Source: Liquorilactobacillus capillatus DSM 19910 (GTDB taxonomy: Bacteria > Bacillota > Bacilli > Lactobacillales > Lactobacillaceae). From it: a stretch of DNA of 64,000 nt. This document shows, piece by piece, positions 19,654-28,542 of the stretch (positions within the stretch are counted from its first letter, which is position 1; each line of letters opens with the position of its first letter). The notes below the pieces were generated by a model that was not told the DNA's origin, made no database searches, and saw nothing but the letters and a program-made list of their open reading frames with translations. A program made the position numbers and the translations under genes. The stretch spans positions 1-64,000 of the forward strand of contig NZ_AZEF01000053.1 in assembly GCF_001434915.1 (NCBI RefSeq). Reading direction: 5' to 3'.

Positions 19654-19716
19654 CTAAATGACCATCCTTATATCTCTAGCATTAGTTTGCTTAATAATTT
19701 ACATTTACTATGAGTC

Positions 19717-19758
19717 AAAAAAACTGTAATCACAAGCTATAAGCCTTTGTAACTACAG
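19717..19758 (-). terminator. Terminator after ntdP
   Basis: On the minus strand CTGTAGTTACAA pairs with TTGTGATTACAG, followed by seven T, about 25 bases after the ntdP stop. Confidence 0.7.
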
Positions 19759-19783
19759 ATTTTTTGTTATAAACTTGAGAGAT

Positions 19784-20329
19784 TCACTGACGTCGTGACA
19801 ATTCAAGATAGCGTTTATACCAAATCTCGACGTATTCTTTTGAAAATGGTCCCTTGCCATGGTTTATCCAATCAACAAGCGTTAAGACATTGCGTTTCAA
19901 GACCTTGTCAATTTCACTTGAATAATGCCATTTAGCACCGTGCTCCTCGTATTCATCAACATCTAATAACTTCTTCTCCCCGTTAGGAAAAACCTTAACA
20001 TCAAGGTCATAATCAATGTACTTTAAAGCTTCCCTATCAAGAACAGCTGGTGATGCAAGATTGCAGTAGTACGACACTCCATTATCACGAATCATTGCAA
20101 TGATATTAAACCAGTAATGCTTATGAAAATAAACCAGTGCCGGTTCACGTGTAACCCAACGCCGACCATCCGATTCAGTCACTAACGTATGATCGTTGCA
20201 TCCGATTAAAGCATTCTCGCTTGTTTTCAGTACCATCGTGTCACGCCACGTTCGATGTAAACTACCGTCATGTTTATAACTTTTAATGGTGATGAATTCA
20301 CCTTCTCTTGGCTCTTTCGACTGACGCAT
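19784..20329 (-). CDS. ntdP: Nucleoside tri- and diphosphatase, DUF402 family
   Basis: A 181-residue soluble protein of the DUF402/YgaC family, shown in Staphylococcus to hydrolyse nucleoside tri- and diphosphates. Family marks are [18 protein letters not shown] near the N-terminus, the central YYCNLASPA segment and the [13 protein letters not shown] stretch with its metal-binding acidic residues. Full length for the family. It has its own extended -10 promoter and a 15-base palindrome in the leader, and is flanked by terminators. Confidence 0.88.
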   Translation of the reverse strand: MRQSKEPREGEFITIKSYKHDGSLHRTWRDTMVLKTSENALIGCNDHTLVTESDGRRWVTREPALVYFHKHYWFNIIAMIRDNGVSYYCNLASPAVLDREALKYIDYDLDVKVFPNGEKKLLDVDEYEEHGAKWHYSSEIDKVLKRNVLTLVDWINHGKGPFSKEYVEIWYKRYLELSRRQ

Positions 20330-20355
20330 TGAAAACCCTGCCTTCTATAAACACA

Positions 20356-20388
20356 GGTGTATATTACACCGATATCACACATATTATA
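20356..20388 (-). promoter_or_regulatory. ntdP promoter and leader palindrome
   Basis: On the minus strand TGC plus TATAAT (20383-20388) forms an extended -10. Just downstream, around +6 to +20, lies a perfect inverted repeat GGTGTA-ATA-TACACC (20356-20370). It could be a repressor operator or a small leader hairpin; I do not recognise it. Confidence 0.5.
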
Positions 20389-20401
20389 GCAAATTTATAT
20401 G

Positions 20402-20441
20402 AAAAAGCCTAAAGTTTATTGTATCTTTTATTGAACTTTAG
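20402..20441 (-). terminator. Possible terminator after the serine hydrolase gene
   Basis: On the minus strand CTAAAGTT (20434-20441) and AACTTTAG (20409-20416) pair across a 17-base loop and are followed by GCTTTTTC. It is only about 15 bases upstream of the ntdP -10, so the two units are tightly packed. Confidence 0.45.
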
Positions 20442-20451
20442 TTCCTTTAAA

Positions 20452-21663
20452 CTAATGAGTTATTAAAAAATGATACAGTTTTGAATCAAGTCCGATATTA
20501 AAGGGACTACTTGTGTTGGGATTATTTGTCTGTAAAATAACGGCTTGTTTTCCATCAACTGAAATATCACCTATCGTTTCATAACCATACTCAGCACCAT
20601 GAAAATGATAGCCATCATAGATCCCCGCATCTTTAAAAGGCTGCATATACTTTACGTGATAAAGCCCTGAACTATAAGTATTGCGCGGTGGAAAAACAGT
20701 GAACAAAGCAGCTGTACTTTTAGCATTTAAGATACCACCAGTAATAAACGAACGCAGCATCTTATATAGGTCACCGTTTGTCATATAAAAGTTTCCCGTC
20801 CCCAATTCGTTAGTGTATTGGTATTCTTCTTCAATCACAGGTACTTTATAATCACGCGTGTTCGTTGAACTATACGCGACCGTTCTTCCACTCACAACCT
20901 TATTATATTCATTAAAATCATAGGTATTTTTTAGCCCCAATGGTTTTTGGATAAACTGCTTAAAATTAGCGTAATAACTCTTTTGAGTTACCTGCTGAAT
21001 AATTCCAGCTAAAAGGACGAAGTTTGCCGGTTCATAAAACTGCTGACCAATATGCTTCGGCGTTACTTGAACATTATCAGCAATATATTTCACTAATTGC
21101 TTTTCCGACATGGCCTTTTGCGGCATCTTTTTTAAGGAGATTCCTGAGATCATATTGAGCATCTGACGTAAAGTTACGAGACTGCTATAGCCAATATTGG
21201 GATAATATTTAGCCAACTTATCATTTAGTGATATTTTTCCTGCTTGAACCAGTTTCATCAGCATTACACCCGTTGCTCCCTTTTGAACAGAAGCAATTTG
21301 ATACAGTGAACTAGCGGAATTTTTTCTATTATTTAACTTATCTGCATAACCATAGCCTTTTTGGAAAATGACCTTACCGTTTTTTACAATCAGTGCCGTT
21401 CCGATAAAATGATTTTGCTTCAGTTCATTCCCAATAAAATCCGTGATCACTTTTTCATGTTGGTCACTACTGTCTAATCCTAACTGGTCTCTTGTACCGT
21501 TAGGTCCATTTACCTTTTGAATGAGTGGTCCTTTATTCTCATGTAATTTTTCAATCATTACTGGCTTAGGCTTATTTAAACTGTATCCAATTACTATTAC
21601 TACACCAAGTAATATTGTTACCACAACAAAAATACTACTCCACTTATATCTTTTTCTCATCAT
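20452..21663 (-). CDS. Serine hydrolase of the beta-lactamase/penicillin-binding family
   Basis: A 403-residue protein with an N-terminal membrane anchor (about 10-28) and an extracellular beta-lactamase-fold domain. The nucleophile motif SxxK is SVQK (in ASVQKGATG), and a YxxAN segment (YEPANFVLLAG) stands in the position of the Y-x-N motif; a HxG-like C-terminal motif is present near YHFHGAEYG. Members include D-alanyl-D-alanine carboxypeptidases, esterases and methicillin-resistance factors such as FmtA-like proteins, so the substrate is uncertain. It lies 60 bases after the RlmD-type gene and may share its transcript. Confidence 0.82.
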   Translation of the reverse strand: MMRKRYKWSSIFVVVTILLGVVIVIGYSLNKPKPVMIEKLHENKGPLIQKVNGPNGTRDQLGLDSSDQHEKVITDFIGNELKQNHFIGTALIVKNGKVIFQKGYGYADKLNNRKNSASSLYQIASVQKGATGVMLMKLVQAGKISLNDKLAKYYPNIGYSSLVTLRQMLNMISGISLKKMPQKAMSEKQLVKYIADNVQVTPKHIGQQFYEPANFVLLAGIIQQVTQKSYYANFKQFIQKPLGLKNTYDFNEYNKVVSGRTVAYSSTNTRDYKVPVIEEEYQYTNELGTGNFYMTNGDLYKMLRSFITGGILNAKSTAALFTVFPPRNTYSSGLYHVKYMQPFKDAGIYDGYHFHGAEYGYETIGDISVDGKQAVILQTNNPNTSSPFNIGLDSKLYHFLITH

Positions 21664-21723
21664 TATTAATTCCTTACCAATAATAGGCGCTGCTGTTAAC
21701 TTAGCACCTATTTATCTTACTTA

Positions 21724-23115
21724 CTATTTTTTTCGAATTAATTTAACAACTGCTTCACATCTAGCAGTTTGTGGGAACATATCAATTGACTGAATATAGT
21801 CTACCCGATAGACCCGTGTAAGTTGAACAAGATCACGTGCCAAAGTTGATGGATTACATGAAACATATACAAACTTAGTGGGTTTAACTTCTAAGATTGT
21901 TTTTATCAGTCGTTTATCAAGACCTGTTCGTGGTGGATCTACAACTAACGCATGTGGAACTAGCCCTTCTTCAACCCACTTTGGAATCACCTCTTCGGCC
22001 TTTCCCGTTACATACTGGGTATTCGTATAACCGTTCAATCGTGCATTAAAACGTGCATCTGCAATAGCTGCCGCTACAATATCCATCCCTCGAACTTCTT
22101 TTGCCTGTTCTGCAACGAATAAACCAATTGTCCCCGCACCACAGTATGCGTCAATTAGAAGCTCATCTTTTTTTAAAGCCAAGGCTTTTTTTATTTCTAG
22201 ATACATCTTCTCTGTTTGTTCTGGGTTCAATTGGAAAAAGGCCTGTGCTGATAGTTTAAACTGAATATTACCTAGTTTTTCTAGGAGATAATCTTTCCCC
22301 GCCAGACATAAAGTTTTGTCACCCCAAACAAGGGAAGCTCGTCCTTGATTAATATTTTGCATTACGGAAACAATCATCGGTAACCGACTTGCAACTTTCT
22401 CTAACAGTTGTTTTTTATGTGGTAATTTAGTTGAATTAGTGATAAAGGTCAGTTGTGCATTTTTCTCTGCCCATGATTCACGCACGACTAATGTTTTGAT
22501 AATTCCTGAATTCTTTTTTTCATCATAGATCGGTATTTCCAATTCCTGTAATATCTCACATACTGTCCGCATAATTTGCATCGTCAGTGGTCGCTGCGTA
22601 CTAAAAGTTGGCAAAGCGACTAAATCATGACTATTACGGCGGTATAAGCCGGCTATAACTTGTCCCTGTTGATTCTTGCGCACCTGAAATTGAGCCTTAT
22701 TACGATATTCAAATGGCGTTTGCATCCCAATCGTCGGCAAGAGCTTGTATGTCTTATACCCAGTTGGTTTAAATTTCTCTAATGATTGTCTGATCACATC
22801 ACGTTTAAATTCTAATTGCTGCGTGTATCTTAAGTGCTCCAATTCAATTCCACCAACATCATACTGATCTTTTTTCTCAATTCGATCTTGACTGCGCTTC
22901 CTGATCCGATGAATTTTGGCAGTCGCGTAATTGGGTCTAACAGAAATAATTTCCGCAACAATTACTTCCTGTACTAAAGCTCCTGCAACAAAAATCACCT
23001 TATGCTTATAATAGCCAATGCCTTCACCATTTATCCCCAAACGCTTAATGGTCAATGGAAAGCACTGACCAACCTTGATCAGCTGTTTATTTTTATCTCG
23101 ATAGTCTGCTACCAT
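21724..23115 (-). CDS. rlmD: 23S rRNA (uracil-C5)-methyltransferase, RlmD family (paralogue 1)
   Basis: A 463-residue SAM-dependent methyltransferase that makes 5-methyluridine in 23S rRNA. It has an N-terminal TRAM domain (about 12-70), the SAM motif DAYCGAGTIGLF, the VVDPPRTGLD motif and the catalytic cysteine in YVSCNPSTLARDL. The four cysteines that bind an iron-sulfur cluster in E. coli RlmD are missing: the expected region reads YDVGGIELEHLRY. A second RlmD-type gene is present at 39157-40530; the two presumably modify different uridines. It is divergent from recX. Confidence 0.9.
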   Translation of the reverse strand: MVADYRDKNKQLIKVGQCFPLTIKRLGINGEGIGYYKHKVIFVAGALVQEVIVAEIISVRPNYATAKIHRIRKRSQDRIEKKDQYDVGGIELEHLRYTQQLEFKRDVIRQSLEKFKPTGYKTYKLLPTIGMQTPFEYRNKAQFQVRKNQQGQVIAGLYRRNSHDLVALPTFSTQRPLTMQIMRTVCEILQELEIPIYDEKKNSGIIKTLVVRESWAEKNAQLTFITNSTKLPHKKQLLEKVASRLPMIVSVMQNINQGRASLVWGDKTLCLAGKDYLLEKLGNIQFKLSAQAFFQLNPEQTEKMYLEIKKALALKKDELLIDAYCGAGTIGLFVAEQAKEVRGMDIVAAAIADARFNARLNGYTNTQYVTGKAEEVIPKWVEEGLVPHALVVDPPRTGLDKRLIKTILEVKPTKFVYVSCNPSTLARDLVQLTRVYRVDYIQSIDMFPQTARCEAVVKLIRKK

Positions 23116-23189
23116 TAGTTTCTCCCTTTAAAATATTATTAATAATTATAGCATGACTCACAGATATTTTATAATTCAGTCCAAATTGT

Positions 23190-23195
23190 TATAAT
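23190..23195 (+). promoter_or_regulatory. Extended -10 promoter of recX
   Basis: TGT followed by a perfect TATAAT forms an extended -10 about 40 bases before the recX start codon. Confidence 0.6.
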
Positions 23196-23237
23196 AAATA
23201 CAATACTTCTATATTACGGCTAAAGGATGGTTAAGTC

Positions 23238-24026
23238 TTGAAAATAACAATGATCCAAGCTCAAAAAAGAAAAGGACGTTTTAATATCTATCTTGACGGT
23301 GCGTATTCGTTTGCGGTCAGTGAAGATGTTTTTATTAAATATCGCTTGTTTAAAGGTCAAGAACTGACTAAACAACAAATCACAACTTTAACAGATGCCG
23401 ATGAGACTTCTAAAGCATATTCAAAAGCTTTAACATACCTTTCATCTCAATTACGAACTGAAAAAGAAATAACGCTTTACTTGACCAAGCACGAGATCTC
23501 ACCCGCTAAAATTAAGCTGGTTCTTAGTAAACTTGTAAATGAGCGGCTTATTGACGATCAAAAATACGCTGAGAGTTATATTCGTACTATGATGAAAACT
23601 TCCGATAAAGGTTTCAAAATTATCCGTAACAACCTACGCGGCAAGGGGGTACCTGAAAAGGATATTGAAAAAACAGCATCTGAATATGACAGCTCGTATA
23701 TGATAGACAAAGGGATTACGCTCGCAGCAAAATATGAAAAACAGTACATCCGCTATCCATTCAAGAAAAGAATTCAAAAAATAAAACAACGCTTCTTAGC
23801 CAAAGGATTCTCGGGGGATGAAATCCGTGCGATCATTGCAGAAACTACATTTACTAAGAACACAGATATCGAGCAACACTTGCTTGAAACCCAAGCAGCC
23901 AAATTATGGCACAAACACCAGTCTCTTTCTACAAAACAACGTTACTTTAAAGTTAAGCAAGCCCTCTATCGGAAAGGTTTTTCAGTGGATGAGATTGAAC
24001 AAACACTTGCTTCACTCACAGAATAA
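23238..24026 (+). CDS. recX: Regulatory protein RecX
   Basis: Modulates RecA filaments. The 262-residue protein has the family start KRKGRFNIYLDGAYSFAV and several tandem three-helix RecX repeats, for example LTYLSSQLRTEKEI (about 75), VLSKLVNERLIDDQKYAE and the C-terminal IEQTLASL. Long RecX forms of about 260-270 residues are normal in Bacilli. The start is a TTG after AAAGGATGG. recA itself is not in the window. A bidirectional terminator follows. Confidence 0.92.
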   Translation: MKITMIQAQKRKGRFNIYLDGAYSFAVSEDVFIKYRLFKGQELTKQQITTLTDADETSKAYSKALTYLSSQLRTEKEITLYLTKHEISPAKIKLVLSKLVNERLIDDQKYAESYIRTMMKTSDKGFKIIRNNLRGKGVPEKDIEKTASEYDSSYMIDKGITLAAKYEKQYIRYPFKKRIQKIKQRFLAKGFSGDEIRAIIAETTFTKNTDIEQHLLETQAAKLWHKHQSLSTKQRYFKVKQALYRKGFSVDEIEQTLASLTE

Positions 24027-24152
24027 AAAGAATCTCGTTTAACTAAAAAAGCGAATTCTGAACTTGTAACTTACCGTTTAAACCAAGTTGATCAACTTGA
24101 TTTGGAAAAATAGTATTTGTTTTTCACTATACAGAATAATTAATACTCTAAA

Positions 24153-24198
24153 AAAACCGCTCCCTAAGACTGTCCATCACAGTTTTAGGAGCGGTTTT
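24153..24198. terminator. Bidirectional terminator between recX and yihY
   Basis: AAAACCGCTCC..ACTG pairs with CAGT..GGAGCGGTTTT between two convergent genes, with A and T runs on either side. Confidence 0.85.
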
Positions 24199-24252
24199 AT
24201 TTTAAAATAATTGCTTACGATAATTTTTTAACTGCAGCCATTAAAATTGAAC

Positions 24253-25239
24253 TTATTTCTTATTATTATAGTTGCTGCGCAAGTATCTCCGTAATTTTCC
24301 TTCTCTGGGTTTAATAATATTGTGCTGTCGGTATTCTAAAGTCGCATTAAGACTTGCCCCCAGCATAATAATCCAGCCAGAATAATTAAGCCAAAATAAA
24401 AGAACGATGAAAGTCCCAATCGTCCCATAACTTAAAACGGACTTCGCGAAGTACTTGACATAAATCGAAAACCCTTGCGCAAGGATGATCCAACCAAACG
24501 TCGCTAATAAAGCGCCCGGAAAGACTAGGGTTAAATGCAACTTGGCATTAGGTAAGAAGTAATACATCAAACTTAAAATAATAAATAATCCGCCAAAAGT
24601 GAGCGGCCACTTTAATTTGCTGAAGATACCGACGAACTCAACTGGTAAATTCAAAATCGGTGTAATGTAACTTAAAACCATTTGCCCAAAACTAAATAGG
24701 ATAATAATTAGAATCAGTAAGATTGCAAAAACAATTGTTATAGCAAAAGAAATTATTCTCGCCGTAACTGCTCCTTGAGAATCCTCAACATCATAAGCAT
24801 TATTCATCGCTAGCTTTAAAGCGTTAATCCCCTTACTAGCCGCCCATAATGCTACTAGAGCACTGATTGAAATCAGACCACCGCTTCCTCTATTTAGAAA
24901 AGAATCTACTATCGGATGTAATGTAGCGTAGATCGTAGCTGGAACTGCTGTTTCTAAATAAGATAAAATTGTCTCTGCTTTCACATTCAGTAGGGGCAAA
25001 ATATTCCCTACTAGAATAATTGAAGGAAAAAAAGCTAATAGGGAGTAATAAGCAATTACAATTGAAGTATTACTGATATCAATATCAGTTGCTCGTTGAA
25101 ATACGGCCTTCGTTACTTTGATTATTTCTTTCCAACCACTTTTTTTTATTATTGCCACCCCCCATCCCATCGCCAAATACATACCTTGCTTACTAGGAAG
25201 ACCCGGGCCAAGATTACCATAATTACTCTTCTGCGTCAC
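24253..25239 (-). CDS. YihY/virulence factor BrkB family membrane protein
   Basis: A 328-residue integral membrane protein with six hydrophobic helices and the family segments IAYYSLLAFFPSI (about 63-75), GTIGTFIVLLFWLNYSGWI (about 270-290) and LGASLNATLE. The family is widespread; early reports of ribonuclease BN activity are not supported, and its role is unknown. The GTG start has no clear ribosome binding site and the first 30 residues look atypical, so the true start may be an ATG or GTG about 20-28 codons further in. The LysM protein gene lies 42 bases upstream in the same direction. Confidence 0.85.
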   Translation of the reverse strand: MTQKSNYGNLGPGLPSKQGMYLAMGWGVAIIKKSGWKEIIKVTKAVFQRATDIDISNTSIVIAYYSLLAFFPSIILVGNILPLLNVKAETILSYLETAVPATIYATLHPIVDSFLNRGSGGLISISALVALWAASKGINALKLAMNNAYDVEDSQGAVTARIISFAITIVFAILLILIIILFSFGQMVLSYITPILNLPVEFVGIFSKLKWPLTFGGLFIILSLMYYFLPNAKLHLTLVFPGALLATFGWIILAQGFSIYVKYFAKSVLSYGTIGTFIVLLFWLNYSGWIIMLGASLNATLEYRQHNIIKPREGKLRRYLRSNYNNKK

Positions 25240-25281
25240 TTAACTTGCATTGAATGTCTTTACTATTTAATAAACGATCTC

Positions 25282-25806
25282 TTATTCATCATCAGTATTG
25301 GCCGATGTTGCAGTTGTTCCTTTAGTACTTGGAACAATTAGTTTAGCCCCCGGATTGATCGTTCCGTTATCCAAATTATTTAGCTTCATTAATTTAGTTG
25401 GTGTCGTATGATATTTTTCAGCTATAATAGTCAAACTATCACCATATTTCACGATATATGTTTGATGTGCCTTAGCTTTATTTGTACTGCTTTTAGTTGT
25501 CGTTGTTTTCTCACTATTTGAAGCAGTCTTTGCAGTCTCTGAAGCCTCTTCTTTACTTGAGCTTTTAGCGCTTGTTTTATCTGCCTGTTCTGAACTCTGT
25601 TCAGTTCCATATTTCTTTTTAGCGATACTCTGTTGTTTCTTGTACTCTGCCTTTTGCGCACTTTTGTTATCACTAAAAGAACTATTCAAGCGTGCACGAA
25701 TATTTTCATTTTTCCAACCCAAGAAACCTAGTACTAAAATAATCATAATTACTGCGATACTCCACATTACTTTCTTGTAACTGCGATGTGTCCTCTTCCT
25801 TGCCAT
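25282..25806 (-). CDS. Membrane-anchored LysM protein
   Basis: A 174-residue protein with a basic N-terminus, one membrane helix (about 14-30), a Lys/Ala/Ser/Thr-rich linker (about 40-112) and a C-terminal LysM domain (about 116-161, from YIVKYGDSLTIIAEKY to GAKLIVPS) that should bind peptidoglycan. No catalytic domain is present. The ATG follows GGGGG by seven bases. The anchor-linker-LysM layout is the same as the C-terminal half of the TagH-like protein at 16433. It precedes yihY and is likely co-transcribed. Confidence 0.85.
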   Translation of the reverse strand: MARKRTHRSYKKVMWSIAVIMIILVLGFLGWKNENIRARLNSSFSDNKSAQKAEYKKQQSIAKKKYGTEQSSEQADKTSAKSSSKEEASETAKTASNSEKTTTTKSSTNKAKAHQTYIVKYGDSLTIIAEKYHTTPTKLMKLNNLDNGTINPGAKLIVPSTKGTTATSANTDDE

Positions 25807-25904
25807 TATATTTCCCCCTGCATCTTAAAAAATAAACTTCCACTCATCATAGATAATTATTAAATATAAATCAAATAATTTCAATAAAAATATTACTTAT
25901 GTAT

Positions 25905-25945
25905 AAAAAAAGAAACCAGGAGCAAACAGTTACCTTGCCCCTGGT
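25905..25945 (-). terminator. Terminator after galU
   Basis: On the minus strand ACCAGGGGCAA pairs with TTGCTCCTGGT and is followed by TTCTTTTTTT, about 30 bases after the galU stop. Confidence 0.85.
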
Positions 25946-25972
25946 ACTCTTTTAGCACTATTTAGATAAAAC

Positions 25973-26845
25973 TTATTTTAAGTTTTTCGATAGTTCCTTG
26001 ATATACGCACGTAAATCATCTTTAACTTCAGGATGTTCAAGTCCAAATTGGATTGAAGTCTTCAAGTAACCGAATTTATAGCCGACATCAAACCGCTCGC
26101 CCTTAAATTCATGTGCAAAGACGCGTTGAATCTTGTTCAAACGATCGATTGCGTCAGTTAACTGAATCTCATTTCCAGCACCCGGTTTTTGTGTTTCAAG
26201 CATTCCGAAGATTTCAGGTGTCAGTAAGTAACGCCCAATAATTGCTAAGTCACTTGGTGCTTTATCAACATCTGGTTTCTCAACAAATTTCTTAACATCG
26301 TATAAGCCCTTGCTTGTTTCAGAACCAGGATCAATCACACCGTATTTATAAACCTCATCATGCGGCACATTCATTACTGCAAGTGTTGAGGCATGTGTTT
26401 GATCATAACGATCAATCAACTGCTTGGTCAACGGAACCTTATCCCGCATCAAGTCATCACCCAACATTACAACAAATGGTTCATTCCCAACAAAGTCTTT
26501 AGCCATCAAGACAGCATCCCCAAGTCCGCGTGGATGTGATTGGCGAATAAAATATAAGTTAATATCAGTTGTTTGTTCAACTAACTTCAATAACTCAGTC
26601 TTACCCTTTTCCTTTAAGTTCTGTTCAAGTTCTGGCACAGAATCAAAGTGATCTTCAATTGGACGTTTTCCTTTTCCTGTGACAACGAGGATATCTTCAA
26701 TACCTGATTTTTTTGCTTCCTCAACAATATACTGAATCGTCGGTTTATCAATTATTGGTAACATTTCTTTTGCTAAAGCTTTGGTTGCTGGGAGAAAACG
26801 TGTTCCTAATCCAGCCGCTGGTATAACAGCTTTTCTAACTTTCAT
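25973..26845 (-). CDS. galU: UTP-glucose-1-phosphate uridylyltransferase
   Basis: Makes UDP-glucose from UTP and glucose-1-phosphate. The 290-residue protein begins with the nucleotide-binding motif [19 protein letters not shown] and contains MLGDDLM and KFVEKPD, typical of GalU. UDP-glucose feeds the glycolipid glycosyltransferases at 4363-6601 and probably teichoic acid glycosylation. Single gene with its own promoter and terminator. Confidence 0.96.
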   Translation of the reverse strand: MKVRKAVIPAAGLGTRFLPATKALAKEMLPIIDKPTIQYIVEEAKKSGIEDILVVTGKGKRPIEDHFDSVPELEQNLKEKGKTELLKLVEQTTDINLYFIRQSHPRGLGDAVLMAKDFVGNEPFVVMLGDDLMRDKVPLTKQLIDRYDQTHASTLAVMNVPHDEVYKYGVIDPGSETSKGLYDVKKFVEKPDVDKAPSDLAIIGRYLLTPEIFGMLETQKPGAGNEIQLTDAIDRLNKIQRVFAHEFKGERFDVGYKFGYLKTSIQFGLEHPEVKDDLRAYIKELSKNLK

Positions 26846-26889
26846 TACAATAGCTCCTTATCTGTTAGCGTTATCAGAATACATAGATT

Positions 26890-26917
26890 ATTATAGCATT
26901 TTTAATAGGCAAAACAA
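26890..26917 (-). promoter_or_regulatory. galU promoter
   Basis: On the minus strand -35 TTGTTT (26912-26917), a 16-base spacer and a TGC-TATAAT extended -10 (26890-26895), about 45 bases before the galU ATG. Confidence 0.65.
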
Positions 26918-26990
26918 GTAAAAAATCTTTTTACAATCTTGCCCTCAAACTTACGCAGACAGCAAAAGTCTCGACTTACTGTTTTAGTAT

Positions 26991-27779
26991 TTACTTCAAT
27001 AAGTACTTCTTATCCCGTTCTGGATCTTGTGAAGTCAGAATCTTTGGTCCATCATTTGTGATCGCTAGCGTATGCTCATATTGACAAGATAGACTTCCAT
27101 CAGCTGTTCGAGCAGTCCAACCATTAGGATCATCCATTTCAGCCTTCCAGGTCCCAATATTGATCATTGGTTCTATCGTGATTGTCATCCCGGCTCTTAA
27201 ACGTAAGCCTTTCCCTGCTTCACCATAATGTGGAACATTAGGACTCTCATGCATTGTCGGCCCAATGCCATGACCGATAAATTCACGTACGTCACCATAG
27301 CCATTCTGATCTTCTGTAAAGTGCTGAATAACAGCCCCAATATCGCCAATCCGATTTCCAACTTGTGCTTGGTCAATCCCTAGATACAAAGCATCCTTAG
27401 TAACTTTCATCAAACGATCAATTTCAGGTGTTGACTTACCGACAACGTAAGACCAGCATGAGTCACTCATAGCCCCATGATAATTAACAACCGTATCAAC
27501 CTTTATTAGATCGCCATCTTTTAAAATTAAGTTTTTACGCGGGAAACCATGACAAATCTCATCGTTGACACTAATACAAGTTGCATACTTGTATCCTTCA
27601 AAACCGATTTGCTCTGCAATCGCATCATGTTCCTTATAATACTTCAAAGCGAATTTTTCAATTTCCCAGCTAGAGATCCCTGGTTTGATAATATTTCTAA
27701 GTCCAATATGCATCCCTGCAAGGATCGCACCAGATCTTTGCATTTCCTTAATTTCACGTGGTGATTTTAATGTAATCAT
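26991..27779 (-). CDS. map: Methionine aminopeptidase, type I
   Basis: Removes the initiator methionine. The metal ligands of the pitta-bread fold are visible: Asp in KVDTVVNYHGAMSD, His in GHGIGPTMHE and the Glu residues in TIEPM and YEHT. The 262-residue length fits type I. I chose the ATG giving MITLKSPREI; the longer frame reads through the AGGAGG ribosome binding site. Divergent from the flavodoxin gene. Confidence 0.94.
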   Translation of the reverse strand: MITLKSPREIKEMQRSGAILAGMHIGLRNIIKPGISSWEIEKFALKYYKEHDAIAEQIGFEGYKYATCISVNDEICHGFPRKNLILKDGDLIKVDTVVNYHGAMSDSCWSYVVGKSTPEIDRLMKVTKDALYLGIDQAQVGNRIGDIGAVIQHFTEDQNGYGDVREFIGHGIGPTMHESPNVPHYGEAGKGLRLRAGMTITIEPMINIGTWKAEMDDPNGWTARTADGSLSCQYEHTLAITNDGPKILTSQDPERDKKYLLK

Positions 27780-27903
27780 TATTTCTAAATTCCTCCTAAT
27801 TATTTTCACTATCCATTATAACTTAAATTCTTGAAAATAGCGCAATAAGTTTATTACTTGTCACTGATAGTGATCGTTACCATACGTTTCCTGTATTATC
27901 TGT

Positions 27904-27909
27904 TATAAT
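27904..27909 (+). promoter_or_regulatory. Extended -10 promoter of the flavodoxin gene
   Basis: TGT plus a perfect TATAAT, 35 bases before the chosen ATG; no good -35 is seen. Confidence 0.55.
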
Positions 27910-27944
27910 GTTCTACAGTAATACATATGAAAGAAGGTATTCCA

Positions 27945-28406
27945 ATGGTTAAAGCCAAAGTTGTTTTTGCATCCATTACTGGTAACAATGAAGATGTAGC
28001 TGATATTATTTCCGAAGCCCTTGAGAATAAGGGAATTGAAGTTGATACTGAAGAGATCTCACAGTGTGACGCAATGGATTTTGAAGATGTTGATATCTGT
28101 GTCGTTACACCTTACACCTATGACGAAGGTGCTCTTCCAGACGAAGGCATGGATTTCTTCGAAGATCTCGCTGAACTTGATCTCAAGGGTAAAGTATACG
28201 GTGTTGCAGGTTCTGGTGACACTTTCTACGGTGAATATTACTGTGTAGCAGTTGATAAGTTTGATAAAGCCTTTGCGCAAGCCGGTGCTACCAAGGGAGC
28301 TACAAGTTTAAAAATTAACCTTGCACCTGATTCAGACGAAGATATTAAACAATTAGAAAACTTTGCTGCTTCACTAGCCGAAACATATACTAAAAATAAG
28401 CAGTAG
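27945..28406 (+). CDS. Flavodoxin
   Basis: A 153-residue flavodoxin, an FMN electron carrier. The phosphate-binding loop is ASITGNNEDVADII (about 8-21, S/T-rich), with the isoalloxazine loops near TPYTYDEGALP and GSGDTFYGEYYC. The protein is strongly acidic, as usual. I chose the ATG that follows GAAGGT by six bases; the ATG six codons upstream overlaps that site. Electron partners are not encoded nearby. A hairpin after the gene may terminate it and also controls the downstream yfhO start. Confidence 0.92.
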   Translation: MVKAKVVFASITGNNEDVADIISEALENKGIEVDTEEISQCDAMDFEDVDICVVTPYTYDEGALPDEGMDFFEDLAELDLKGKVYGVAGSGDTFYGEYYCVAVDKFDKAFAQAGATKGATSLKINLAPDSDEDIKQLENFAASLAETYTKNKQ

Positions 28407-28470
28407 TTTTTCAATACTAACTGGCATTTGCACTAATTAGTTAATCTTAAAAGTAATAGAAGCTTTAAAT

Positions 28471-28542
28471 AGCCCCACCTTGACTTCACACAAGCCTTGT
28501 TTGTAATGTACAATACTTGAAGATAGTCAGGAGGGGCTTTTT
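28471..28542 (+). promoter_or_regulatory. Long inverted repeat: flavodoxin terminator that covers the yfhO ribosome binding site
   Basis: AGCCCCACCTTGACT (28471-28484) pairs with AGTCAGGAGGGGCT (28525-28538), with one bulge, across a 40-base loop. The 3' arm is followed by TTTTT, giving a terminator-like shape. The same 3' arm holds the AGGAGGGG ribosome binding site of the GTG at 28543, so in a readthrough transcript the site would be hidden. Confidence 0.6.

Noticed and set aside
25096-25341. Plus-strand frame spanning the yihY start and the LysM gene end
   Set aside because: It crosses two minus-strand genes, has no ribosome binding site and its protein looks random.
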